Positions 25,432-34,319 of a DNA stretch of 64,000 nt are shown piece by piece. The notes beneath the pieces are model-generated. The model was not told the origin of the DNA, did not search any database, and saw only the letters and a list, made by a program, of their open reading frames with translations. Source of the DNA: Gp1-AA133 sp964641665 (GTDB lineage: Bacteria; Acidobacteriota; Terriglobia; Terriglobales; Acidobacteriaceae); NCBI GenBank assembly GCA_964641665.1, contig CAZXKO010000113.1, positions 37,545 to 101,544 on the forward strand, in the 5' to 3' direction. The first letter of the stretch is position 1, and every line of letters begins with the position of its first letter. Both the position numbers and the translations under genes were made by a program.

Positions 25432-26259
25432 CTACCCTGCGTACGCCAACTCCTTCGCCCGCTGCGTCGCCTTCACCACCGCCTTGATCAGCGTCACGCG
25501 CAACTTGCCCTCTTCCAATTCCATAATTCCGTCGACCGTGCACCCCGCCGGCGTCGTCACTGCATCTTTCAGCAGCGCCGGATGGTCTCCCGTCTCCAGC
25601 ACCACCCCCGCCGCTCCCAGCGTCGTCTGCGCGGCCAGCAACGTCGCGATATCGCGCGGCAGTCCCACCTTCACGCCTGCTTCCGCCAGCGATTCCAGAA
25701 TGATGTAGATGTACGCCGGGCCGCTGGCCGAAAGCCCGGTGACCGCGTCCATGTGCTTCTCGTCCACCACCACCGTTCGTCCCACCACGTTGAACAGCGC
25801 GCTCGCGAGTTCCAGATGCTGCGTTCCCGCGTGTTGGCCTTTGCACAGCGCCGTCATGCCTTGCCCGATCGCGCAGGGCGTATTCGGCATGGCGCGCACC
25901 ACCGGAACGTTGCCCGCCAGTGCCTTCTCGATGTGGCTAGTAGGAACCGACGCCGCCACCGAAATCACCAGCTTGTCCGTACCCACATGCGGACGGATCT
26001 CCTCCACCACTCCCTGCACCGCCTGCGGCTTGACGCACAGGAACACGATGTCGGCGTTGCGCGCCGCGCTGGCATTGTCGGTGCCGACCGGAATCCCCAG
26101 CTTCTTCGCCAGCGCGATCGCGCGTTCCTCGTGCTGTACCGTCGCCGAAGTCAAGGCGGGCGCCAGCAGCTTCTTTTCCAGCCAAGCCTTCACCAGGATT
26201 CCGCCCATCTTCCCCGCGCCCAGCACCGCCACTCGCTTCTTTGACAAGTCCAGTCCCAT
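25432..26259 (-). CDS. proC: Pyrroline-5-carboxylate reductase
   Basis: A 275-residue enzyme of proline biosynthesis that reduces 1-pyrroline-5-carboxylate with NAD(P)H. The dinucleotide-binding motif is VLGAGKMGGILV near the N-terminus. VRAMPNTPCAIGQGMTAL and the C-terminal signature DAVTTPAGCTVDGIMELEEG are diagnostic for ProC, with LSASGPAYIYIILESLAEAGVKVGL between. The ATG at 26259 lies nine bases after GGAGG; a GTG at 26265 is in frame but too close to the ribosome site. It appears monocistronic. Confidence 0.96.
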   Translation of the reverse strand: MGLDLSKKRVAVLGAGKMGGILVKAWLEKKLLAPALTSATVQHEERAIALAKKLGIPVGTDNASAARNADIVFLCVKPQAVQGVVEEIRPHVGTDKLVISVAASVPTSHIEKALAGNVPVVRAMPNTPCAIGQGMTALCKGQHAGTQHLELASALFNVVGRTVVVDEKHMDAVTGLSASGPAYIYIILESLAEAGVKVGLPRDIATLLAAQTTLGAAGVVLETGDHPALLKDAVTTPAGCTVDGIMELEEGKLRVTLIKAVVKATQRAKELAYAG

Positions 26260-26310
26260 GCCCACGTTCCTCCGCCCTTCTTAAATGCACTCGGTTGTCT
26301 TTACCGTCAT

Positions 26311-26480
26311 AAAGTCTTCTCCGCGCCTTCAGCGAAACCTCTCCACAGTGCGCGGTCAAAGCTGTTCTTGGCACCCTTAGCGAATCCTTTGCGCTCTTTG
26401 CGGTTGAAAGCTTTTCTCTGCGCCCTTTGCGGAATTTCTCAGCGCACTCTGCGGTTAAAGTCTTTTCGCGGTGCCCTGAG
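26311..26480. repeat. Tandem repeat, about 48-50 base unit, three and a half copies
   Basis: Units begin with aaag at 26311, 26358, 26407 and 26457, and contain variants of tctgcgccctttgcgg and cactctgcggtt. Spacing is 47, 49 and 50 bases, with the last copy cut short. It lies between proC and lhgO, both on the minus strand. No coding frame runs through it. Confidence 0.7.
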
Positions 26481-26532
26481 TAGCATCTCACTTTAACAGC
26501 TTCTGAAAGGAAGGACGGTTTAGCGATCAATG

Positions 26533-27741
26533 TCACTGCCAGCCGAACGCCTTAACCGCCATCTCCACCACCGCTCGCCCGATGGCAATCGACGCGGTCG
26601 CCGCCGGCGACGGCACGTTATAAAGATGCAGCATGTTCTTGCTCTGCGAGAATTGAAAATCGTCCACCATCGCCCCCGAGCGGTGAATCGCCTGCGCCCG
26701 CACGCCCGAGCCGCCCGGTACCAGGTCTTCGGTCCGAATCTCCGGCAGCATCTTCTGCAGCCCGCGCACGAACGACTCCTTGCTCACCGAACGTTCAAAT
26801 TCGTCCTTGGCGTCCCGCCAGTACTTCGTCGCTACGCGCCAGAAGCCCGGAAACGTCAGCGATTCCGCGGTATCCCGCAAGCTGAAGTCCCGCCGCCGGT
26901 AGCCTTCCCGCTTGAACGCAAACACCGCGTTCGGCCCCGCGTCTACGCGCCCGCTGACCCGTCGCGTGAAATGCACCCCCAGAAACGGAAAACGCGGGTC
27001 CGGCACGGGGTAAATCAGCGTCTTCACCAGGTGCGCCCGCGCCGGCACCACGTCGAAATATTCGCCGCGGAACGGAACGATCTTCACCTCGGGTTTCTCG
27101 CCGGCCATGCGCCCGACGCGGTCGCTGAACAACCCGGCGCAGTTGATGACATTCCGCGCCGCGAACTCGCCCCGCGACGTCTCCACCACCGTCTCGTTAC
27201 CCGGCCGGATGCCAACCACTCTCGTCGACGTCCGAACCACTCCTCCCTGCGCCCGCACCAGTTCCGCATATTTCTCCGTGACCACCGTATAGTCGGTGAT
27301 CCCCGTCGCTGGGACGTGCAGCGCTGCCACGCCCGCCGCGTGCGGTTCAATCTCGCGTAGTTGTTCCGGAGTGAGTATCCGGAGTCCGCTCACGCCGTTC
27401 GCCCGTCCGCGCTCCAACACATCGTTCAGACGTGGCAACTCCTCCTGGGACGTCGCCACGATGACCTTGCCGCAGATCTCGTACGGCACCCCGTGTTCGC
27501 GGCAGAACTCCACCATCGCGGCCGCCCCCTCCACGCAGGTCCGTGCTTTCACGGACCCGGGCTTGTAATACACGCCCGAATGAATCACACCGCTGTTGTG
27601 CCCGGTCTGGTGAGCCGCCACGCGCTCTTCTTTTTCGAGCACCGCCAGCTTCAGCCGGGGGAACCGCCCCGTCACCTCCCGAGCCACCGAGAGGCCCACG
27701 ATCCCTCCGCCAATCACGACCACATCGAACTGTTCGCTCAT
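26533..27741 (-). CDS. lhgO: L-2-hydroxyglutarate oxidase/dehydrogenase
   Basis: A 402-residue FAD-dependent oxidoreductase of the DAO family that oxidises L-2-hydroxyglutarate to 2-oxoglutarate, passing electrons to quinone in E. coli. The FAD-binding start is VVVIGGGIVGLSVAREV. The LhgO signature HQTGHNSGVIHSGVYYKPGS (about 44-63) is intact, as are FRGEYFDV and PFLGVHFTRR. The length agrees with LhgO (about 400-420). It stands between repeat-rich gaps, with no obvious operon partner. Confidence 0.95.
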   Translation of the reverse strand: MSEQFDVVVIGGGIVGLSVAREVTGRFPRLKLAVLEKEERVAAHQTGHNSGVIHSGVYYKPGSVKARTCVEGAAAMVEFCREHGVPYEICGKVIVATSQEELPRLNDVLERGRANGVSGLRILTPEQLREIEPHAAGVAALHVPATGITDYTVVTEKYAELVRAQGGVVRTSTRVVGIRPGNETVVETSRGEFAARNVINCAGLFSDRVGRMAGEKPEVKIVPFRGEYFDVVPARAHLVKTLIYPVPDPRFPFLGVHFTRRVSGRVDAGPNAVFAFKREGYRRRDFSLRDTAESLTFPGFWRVATKYWRDAKDEFERSVSKESFVRGLQKMLPEIRTEDLVPGGSGVRAQAIHRSGAMVDDFQFSQSKNMLHLYNVPSPAATASIAIGRAVVEMAVKAFGWQ

Positions 27742-28195
27742 TTTTTTCGTGTGGCGCGGGCGCTCTCGCCCGCGAAAGTTGTCTCTACCAAACTAACTAG
27801 CATAGGCACAACCCCACATCAGTCCGCAAGGACTTGTCTCACGCAATCCACCGCGAAACAAGAAGGGAACGGTACGAGCTTGGAGTTGCAAGAAAACCGT
27901 GCTGGGTCCACTGAGGAGCTTGGGGATCGAGACAATCGGAGCTTTCTATCAGGGTGCCTTCAGGCGCACTGTCGAGGACGAAACAAAATTCCGGCTTCAG
28001 CCGCGGTCGCGACTTCGCCCGCGCTGCGGGATGCCAGCCTACTAATTCCGATAACCAAGAATCTCTGTCATCCCGACCGCAGTGAGGCGCCAGACGAACG
28101 TAGTGGAGGGACCTTGTGTTTTCAACTCGGCAGGGCTCGCTGTCGCCGTTTCGCTTGACAGGCTCCTGCCATGCAACTGGGGAGCGCGCCGACTC
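27742..28195. other. Gap with no gene, holding one dispersed repeat
   Basis: No frame in these 454 bases looks genuine. It contains the promoter side of lhgO at the left, dispersed repeat copy 3 at 28067-28123, and the downstream end of the giant leftward gene. No clear terminator hairpin was found. Confidence 0.5.
28067..28123 (+). repeat. Dispersed intergenic repeat, copy 3 (diverged)
   Basis: gtcatcccgaccgcagtgag at the left and cgaacgtagtggagggacc at the right; about five differences from the other copies. Same orientation as copies 1, 2 and 5. Confidence 0.8.
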
Positions 28196-31100
28196 CTACT
28201 GCACCGTCAGCACCGCTGTCACAGTCTGCGAAACCGTCCCGGCCGTCGCTGTCACCGTCACGGTATACGTTCCCGCGGGAGTCGGCGTCTCGATCGTCAC
28301 CATCGCCGTGTCGGACTTCGTCACATCCGCCTGCGCAACCGCCGACACCGTTACCGGGTTCGGACTCGGTACCGTAGCCGGAGCCGTGTACAAGCCGGTT
28401 GTGTCAATCGTTCCCACCGTCGAGTTTCCGCCAGTCACGCCGCTCACCTGCCAGGTCACCGACTGGTTCGTGCTGCCATTCACGACCGACGTGAACCGCT
28501 GGGACTGCGTCGGGAACGGGCTGGCCGTCTTCGGACTGACGTTCACCGAAATGCCGCCTCCCCCTCCCCCGCCGCCACCACCCGACCCGCTGCCACCACA
28601 GGCCGGAAGTATGATCGCGGACGCAAGCAGCGCCACCAGTCCAATCGCGACCATCCCTTTCTTCCGCGCCCAAGACTTACGCCCGAATCCCCCAATCACC
28701 ATCCCGACCGCCGACACCCACACGAAGAATGGCGCGACATTCTCTCGCTTCGCCAGCGGCCGGATCTGAGTCCGCCCCAGCCCCGCCGTCGCGATGTTCA
28801 ACGTCACGGTCTGGACCCCGGTCGCACCCACGCTGACCGGTGCGATCGCCGAACACGTCGCCCCGGCCGGTTGTGACGGCGACCAGTCGCTGCACGTGAA
28901 ACTCACCGCGCTCGGAAAACTATTCGACCCCACGGGTGTCACGGTGAGGCTGTAACTCGCTGTTTGCCCCGCCTTCACGGTCTGCGTCGTCGACGTGTCT
29001 GTCACCGTGAACCTGAATAGGGAATTGAAGACTACCGGCGTGGCGTGCGCTACATGGGCCGCATCGGTCCCCGTCCCGCTGACACTGAAGTTGTACGGCA
29101 GCGCCAGATTGCTCTGCGCCGTTACCGTGAAGGGCGCTCCTGCCACTGTCGGTATCACCGAGGCTGGTGAGACCGTGCATGTCGGCGGCGCCACGCCTCC
29201 GCAGCTCAGGTTCACGGCGCTCGCGTACCCGTTCAGCGCTTTCAGCGTCCCGTTGAATGTGCCAGACGTGTTTACCGTGGCCGACACCGGCGAGTTGCTG
29301 ATGGTGAGCGTGTAGTCAGGAGAGATCGTGGTAACCGTCAGACTCACACTCTGCGTTTTCGGCGCGGGCGCACCCGGAGTCGTTGCCGAAATCGTGATCG
29401 CCGTGGTTCCAGGCGGAGTGCTGGCCGTGCTCTTGAAAGTCAACGTCACCGGAGCCGGAAGCGCCGACACCGAAGCGGACGGTGAGAACGTGCACGTAAC
29501 GCCCGTCGGCATTCCGCTCGCCGGGCAGGCCAGCGTCACCGTCCCGTTGAACGATCCCGCTCCCGTGACCACAAAGGCCACACCAGAAGACGTATTCCCC
29601 TGCTGCACCGACACACTTGCCGGCGACGGTGCTCCCAGTCCGAAGTCGACAATATGCAGCGTGACCGCCGCGTCGTGCGTCGTGGTCGCGGCATCCGTCC
29701 CCACGCCATGCACGTTGAACGGATAGTCGCCCACCGCGCCGCTAGCACCCAGCGTGAACGCCGCTGCGGGTGCTGCCGTTGGTACCACCGGATTCGGATT
29801 GGGCGTGCAGGTCGCGGGCACCAGCGTTCCACTGCAACTGAGCGTGACCGGGCTGGTGTAGCTGTTCACCGCTGTCAGCGTGCCGTTGAAGGTCGCCGTC
29901 TGCGTGGGGAAGATGGTCAGCGTTGGATTCGAGAGCGCAATCTGATAGTCCGGCGTCGTCGACAGGTTGTATTCCCAGATCCCGCGGCCGTAGGTCGATG
30001 CCCGCAACAGCTTCTTCCCGCCGCCGTTGAAAATCGCGAGCGCGGTCACCGGTACGTTCGGCAGGTAGCCTGTACTTCCCGCGGCCGCCAGCGGGCCCAC
30101 TTCCGTCCAGCTCGCGCTTGCCGTGCTGCTTGAGAACACACCCACATCCGTTCCCACATACACCAAGTGCGTCTGCGGATCCACCACCACCGCGTCCGCC
30201 GGCGAATCCGGCAGGCTCGCCGTGAAATTCGTCCAGGACGCACCCGCGTTGGTCGTCTTGAAAACGTGGGCAACGTGGAATCCCATGATGGTCACAAACG
30301 CCGTCTGCCCGGTTGCATCGGAGGTGTCGACCGCGATCCCGGAAACTGGGTACTCGGTGGGATTGATGCTGCCCGTCATGTCCGTCATGGGTGCTGCGCC
30401 CGTGGTAGTGACAAACACCCGGCCGCCCGCCGGATTTGTACTTCCCCCCAAGCCATCGGTGCCCGCGTAGATCACTTTGGAACCGTTCGCGTCGGTCAGT
30501 CCACCCGCGGCCAGCGACCGCACCAGGTTGATTTCGATGCCCCCACAAGCCGTGGCGCTGCCCTTGTCGAAATTGTTGCTCAAGGCCGTGTACGTGCCGC
30601 TCGCGCTGGTCGCCGGCCCGCCTCGCCACACCCGGCACGTTCCGATGATCAGCCGAGTCGGCGCCTGCGGGTCCAGCATGTAGGGGAAATAAAACGCGCC
30701 ATCGTCGGTTCCGACTTGGCTGTTGGTCACGACCGGCGTGAAGGTTGAGTTGTTGCAGCTCAAGCCCGCGGTGCAGTGGTTGATGGACAGTTGACCAGGC
30801 GGAATGTCGGGGCCGGCAGCGTACCAATCGGTGCCATTGGCGGGGCTGATGGCGTTGTAGCCGCCATCTCCTCCCTGCACGTTGCCCCAACTGGTGCTGG
30901 TCGTCGCGGTCGTGGTTGCCGGGGACCCGTTGTCCTGGGTACCTCCCAGCAGCGTGTTCGCGTCGGTCGGATGCACTGAGAACCACACGAACTGCGTCAT
31001 CGAACCAATCGTTCCGTTCAGGCTGTCAAACGCATTTGCCCCGCTGCAGTTACCCGCGGTCAGACCGGTGTAGCCATCCACCGCGCGATAGATGCCGCCG

Positions 31101-32653
31101 TCATTGGCGAAATACATCACCGCCTTGGCCGGACTGCCAGCCAGCATGAAATCCAGCGCATGTTGGTCCGGGTGCACGTGCGCCAGCGACGACAAGGGCG
31201 AGCATCCGTACACGTGAGTCAGGTTCATGAACGCGCAACTCGGCGACGCCGCCGTCGGAGTCGTAATCGTGCACTTGTAGATATTGATCGCTCCGGGATA
31301 GAGATCAGTCGCCGTGGAGCCGTTGGGCACGGCCGCCAGTTCCAGATTGTACGAGCCCTGTTGCACGCCGCAACCATCCGTGGTGCCGCTCTCGCAAGCC
31401 GTGATGCCACCGTCGGTGATCTGCGCCCAGTTGCCGGTGCCTGCATTTCTCGACCAGATACCTCCGTCGACTTCATTCCCTGTCATATCCAAAGCAACCA
31501 CCCAGGTGTACAACTCATTCCGGCCCGGCACTACCGCCATCTCGGCACGGTAAATGGGACAATTCGAGGAATGGGGGGTGGGACACGCCCCCGTCGTTAG
31601 GCCAGCCGGTTGGCTTGCCAGCCGGCTCCAGGTAATCCCGTCCGTCGAAGAATAAAATCCGTGATAGCGCAGCGCGGCAAAGAACATTCCCGCCGCCTGG
31701 TTGTAGACCACCGACGTGGCCGAACCCGGATCCACCGTGACCCCTGAGTCCTGCACGGTCGCGTAATTCCAGGTCACCCCGCTGTCCAGCGAATAGTAGA
31801 GACCGCGGTTGGCGCCAGTTGTCTCCAGCCCAAAGGTGATTCCAGTTTCTGCCGCCGCCGCCGCAGCGACCGCCACGTTGGTCTTTCCCGGAGTGCTGTT
31901 GAACGCAATCTTGCTGAACCCCATCCCCGCGAACGGTCGCGCGCCTCCGTTCGCCGACTGAATCAGCGTCCACGTCTGTCCGCCATCTGCCGATCGCAGG
32001 ATGCCCAACCCGTAGTAGGAATCGGCCGAACTGTTGGGCTCGCCGGTGCCCACCAGGATCACGCTCTTGGTGGGATCAGTGTTTCCCGGCTGAATCGCGA
32101 TCGCGCCCACTGCCAGTGTCGATTCGTAATCGAGAACCGGCGTCCATGTCACGCTTGCTGCGCTCGCGCTCGCCGGACCTGCATTGCTCGACTTCCACAC
32201 CCCACCGTGTGCGCCGCCGATGTAGACGGTATTTCCAGTCGTGTCCGCTGGATCGATAGCGACTGCGGTCGCTCTCCCCGAAACCTGGTGATAATCCTGG
32301 AAGCCGCCACCGGTGGCATCGGATGCCAACGGAGCCGGACCCAACGCGTTCCAGCCGGTTGACGTTACATGCGGCACGGCAACAATCGCGCGCGCGGCAA
32401 ATTGTTGCCGCCGCAGTTGCAACTTCTGCTGATACGCCTGATAACGCAGCAGGGCCGCGGATTCGCCATTCGGTGCCGTCCGGCCCCGCATGAACCACTG
32501 GTCGCGCGCCCGGGGATTGTCGCGATCTTGATCTTTGATGGGTTCGTACTCTGAAGTCTGCTTGGACCCTTGGCCCAGCGACAAATTGACCGCGGCACAA
32601 ACGAAAAACAACAGCCACAGGGCACTTGCAAGGCAGGGCCAGGAAGATTTCAT
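28196..32653 (-). CDS. Giant exported BNR/sortilin-like propeller protein with Ig-like repeats and an internal lipobox
   Basis: About 1485 residues from the ATG at 32653, which opens a signal peptide (SSWPCLASALWLLFFVCAAVNLSLGQ). The N-terminal two thirds have Asp-box/BNR signatures (ILRSADGGQTWTLI near 220, GLYYSLDSGVTWNY, VFKTTNAGASWTNF), as in sialidase and sortilin-like propellers. Three or four Ig-like repeats of about 100 residues follow (each with VTLSCSG- or VNLSCGG-type cores). Then comes a membrane-like helix (KGMVAIGLVALLASAIILPAC), a Gly-rich stretch with ten consecutive Gly, and a final Ig-like domain. The LPAC sequence looks like a lipobox although it is internal. The longer frame to 32782 lacks a signal. 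Likely a surface adhesin or glycan-binding protein. Confidence 0.82.
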   Translation of the reverse strand: MKSSWPCLASALWLLFFVCAAVNLSLGQGSKQTSEYEPIKDQDRDNPRARDQWFMRGRTAPNGESAALLRYQAYQQKLQLRRQQFAARAIVAVPHVTSTGWNALGPAPLASDATGGGFQDYHQVSGRATAVAIDPADTTGNTVYIGGAHGGVWKSSNAGPASASAASVTWTPVLDYESTLAVGAIAIQPGNTDPTKSVILVGTGEPNSSADSYYGLGILRSADGGQTWTLIQSANGGARPFAGMGFSKIAFNSTPGKTNVAVAAAAAAETGITFGLETTGANRGLYYSLDSGVTWNYATVQDSGVTVDPGSATSVVYNQAAGMFFAALRYHGFYSSTDGITWSRLASQPAGLTTGACPTPHSSNCPIYRAEMAVVPGRNELYTWVVALDMTGNEVDGGIWSRNAGTGNWAQITDGGITACESGTTDGCGVQQGSYNLELAAVPNGSTATDLYPGAINIYKCTITTPTAASPSCAFMNLTHVYGCSPLSSLAHVHPDQHALDFMLAGSPAKAVMYFANDGGIYRAVDGYTGLTAGNCSGANAFDSLNGTIGSMTQFVWFSVHPTDANTLLGGTQDNGSPATTTATTSTSWGNVQGGDGGYNAISPANGTDWYAAGPDIPPGQLSINHCTAGLSCNNSTFTPVVTNSQVGTDDGAFYFPYMLDPQAPTRLIIGTCRVWRGGPATSASGTYTALSNNFDKGSATACGGIEINLVRSLAAGGLTDANGSKVIYAGTDGLGGSTNPAGGRVFVTTTGAAPMTDMTGSINPTEYPVSGIAVDTSDATGQTAFVTIMGFHVAHVFKTTNAGASWTNFTASLPDSPADAVVVDPQTHLVYVGTDVGVFSSSTASASWTEVGPLAAAGSTGYLPNVPVTALAIFNGGGKKLLRASTYGRGIWEYNLSTTPDYQIALSNPTLTIFPTQTATFNGTLTAVNSYTSPVTLSCSGTLVPATCTPNPNPVVPTAAPAAAFTLGASGAVGDYPFNVHGVGTDAATTTHDAAVTLHIVDFGLGAPSPASVSVQQGNTSSGVAFVVTGAGSFNGTVTLACPASGMPTGVTCTFSPSASVSALPAPVTLTFKSTASTPPGTTAITISATTPGAPAPKTQSVSLTVTTISPDYTLTISNSPVSATVNTSGTFNGTLKALNGYASAVNLSCGGVAPPTCTVSPASVIPTVAGAPFTVTAQSNLALPYNFSVSGTGTDAAHVAHATPVVFNSLFRFTVTDTSTTQTVKAGQTASYSLTVTPVGSNSFPSAVSFTCSDWSPSQPAGATCSAIAPVSVGATGVQTVTLNIATAGLGRTQIRPLAKRENVAPFFVWVSAVGMVIGGFGRKSWARKKGMVAIGLVALLASAIILPACGGSGSGGGGGGGGGGISVNVSPKTASPFPTQSQRFTSVVNGSTNQSVTWQVSGVTGGNSTVGTIDTTGLYTAPATVPSPNPVTVSAVAQADVTKSDTAMVTIETPTPAGTYTVTVTATAGTVSQTVTAVLTVQ

Positions 32654-33155
32654 AACACTCGCCAGGTTTTGCTGATTTTGTCTTAACCACCACACCCGCT
32701 TGGGCTTAGGGACAACGTTACTGCAGCCGCTACGCCGCAACCAGTTACTTTTGACATAGCACCACACTCGGAAGGGCAACACTTCTTCGCCGCCCGATGG
32801 TCCCCGCCTCGGTCATTTCAGCACGCCCCAGATTTTTTGTGATGTTTGGCCGTCACCGAACCAGAAATTTTGGTTCAGATCGGGAATTTCTGAGGCCCCG
32901 GCAGCGGCGTAGCCGACTCACCGGAGGTTTCTGATTTTTTTCACTCTATTCTTCTAGAATACCAACTTCGAAAGGGAAACCCGCCAACTCTGGCAGAAAT
33001 ATTTCCGCCGCAGATCGAGCACGTTACAACGATTCGTTCAAGTAAAAGGCCCTGACAACTTTTTCCCGAAACTGAACCAGAACCCTCCTGCGGGCATCGC
33101 GGCCGAGTTAGAATCGCTAACTTCATAAATTCAGTATGTGCGGAGACTGTGAACA
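32654..33155. other. Divergent regulatory gap
   Basis: About 500 bases between the leftward giant gene and the rightward ABC ATPase gene, relatively AT-rich for this genome. It contains TTCTTCTAGAAT near 32950; a similar TTCTACTAGAAT occurs near 46168 upstream of the TonB receptor. I see no convincing promoter pair and no gene. Confidence 0.45.
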
Positions 33156-34316
33156 GTGAATTCCGGCGAGATCACTGAAAACCTGGTCGCGGCTGCGGCC
33201 GTGGATCGCGCTGCAGGCCCGCGCGCTGGGTTATCCGCGCGAATCCGCAAGGTTTACAAGAGCGAGCAAGACTTCGTTCTCGACGTGGATTTCTCTGCGC
33301 CCTCTGGTTTCACGATCCTGTTCGGGCCGTCGGGATCAGGCAAGACCACGTTGCTCGATTGCATTGCCGGGTTAACGAAACCTGATTCCGGAGCGATCAC
33401 GCTCGGACAGCAAGTTTTCTATGATGCGCAAACGGGCGCCGATTTACCCGTCCCCAAGCGGAATATGGGCTACGTTTTTCAGGACCTTGCGCTGTTTCCT
33501 CATCTGACGGTTGAAGGCAACCTGGCCTACGGTTTGGATCGTCTCTCGGCGAGTGAGCGCGAACAGCGCATCACGTCGATCCTGCAGACGTTTCGCATCC
33601 TCCACCTTCGCAAGCGCCGTCCGCGTGAGATTTCCGGAGGCGAACGCCAGCGCGTGGCGCTGGCCCGATCGCTGGTCACCGATCCTTGCATCCTGTTGCT
33701 CGACGAGCCTTTGGCTGCGCTCGACACTGCAACCAAGTCGCGGATTCTTGATGACCTGCGCACCTGGAATGAAGCTCACCGCATCCCGATTCTTCACGTC
33801 ACCCACAGCCGCGAAGAAGTTGTTGCGTTGGGGGAGCGAGCGATCGTTCTCGACCGCGGACGCATTGTGGCCCAGGGCAGTCCGCATGAAGTGATCGGCG
33901 CGCCCAGACAAGAAACCGTCGCGCAACTCGCTGGATTTGAAAACATTTTCGATGCGACCGTCGAGTCCGCGCACGAAGACCGCGGCACGATGACGTGCCA
34001 CCTGAGTCGCACTGAGGTGCTGCTGGAGACGCCGCTGGTTCGCGCTGATGTGGGCTCGTCGATGCGGATTGGCATTCGCGCCGGAGACATCCTGCTGGCC
34101 ACCATCCGGCCAGAGGGACTCAGCGCCCGCAACCTGCTGCCGGGAAAGATTGTGTCGCTTGCGCGCCGTGACGTGATCATCGCTGCCCGCGTCGACGTCG
34201 GCGTCGAGATGGAGGTGCACCTGACGCTGGCCGCCCGGGATGCGCTCGGCCTCGCTCCCGGCCGTGACGTGTGGCTCGTGGTGAAGACCCACTCCTGCCA
34301 CCTGATGGCCGCGTGA
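33156..34316 (+). CDS. ABC transporter ATP-binding protein, ModC-like
   Basis: A 386-residue ATPase with Walker A GPSGSGKTT (57-65), Q-loop FQD, signature ISGGERQR, Walker B LLLDEPLAALD and the switch His in HVTHSREE. A C-terminal region from about 300 has the shape of a TOBE/Mop molybdate-binding domain (ARNLLPGKIVSLARRDVIIAARVDVGVEM). This build (NBD plus Mop) is that of ModC, which powers molybdate uptake with ModA and ModB. No permease or binding-protein gene is adjacent, so it is an orphan here. The start is GTG with GGAG ten bases upstream. The next gene converges with only three bases between. Confidence 0.82.
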   Translation: MNSGEITENLVAAAAVDRAAGPRAGLSARIRKVYKSEQDFVLDVDFSAPSGFTILFGPSGSGKTTLLDCIAGLTKPDSGAITLGQQVFYDAQTGADLPVPKRNMGYVFQDLALFPHLTVEGNLAYGLDRLSASEREQRITSILQTFRILHLRKRRPREISGGERQRVALARSLVTDPCILLLDEPLAALDTATKSRILDDLRTWNEAHRIPILHVTHSREEVVALGERAIVLDRGRIVAQGSPHEVIGAPRQETVAQLAGFENIFDATVESAHEDRGTMTCHLSRTEVLLETPLVRADVGSSMRIGIRAGDILLATIRPEGLSARNLLPGKIVSLARRDVIIAARVDVGVEMEVHLTLAARDALGLAPGRDVWLVVKTHSCHLMAA

Positions 34317-34319
34317 AGT

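Noticed and set aside
26311..26480. CRISPR array
   Set aside because: The units are contiguous and degenerate, with no unique spacers between identical repeats, and no cas genes are near.
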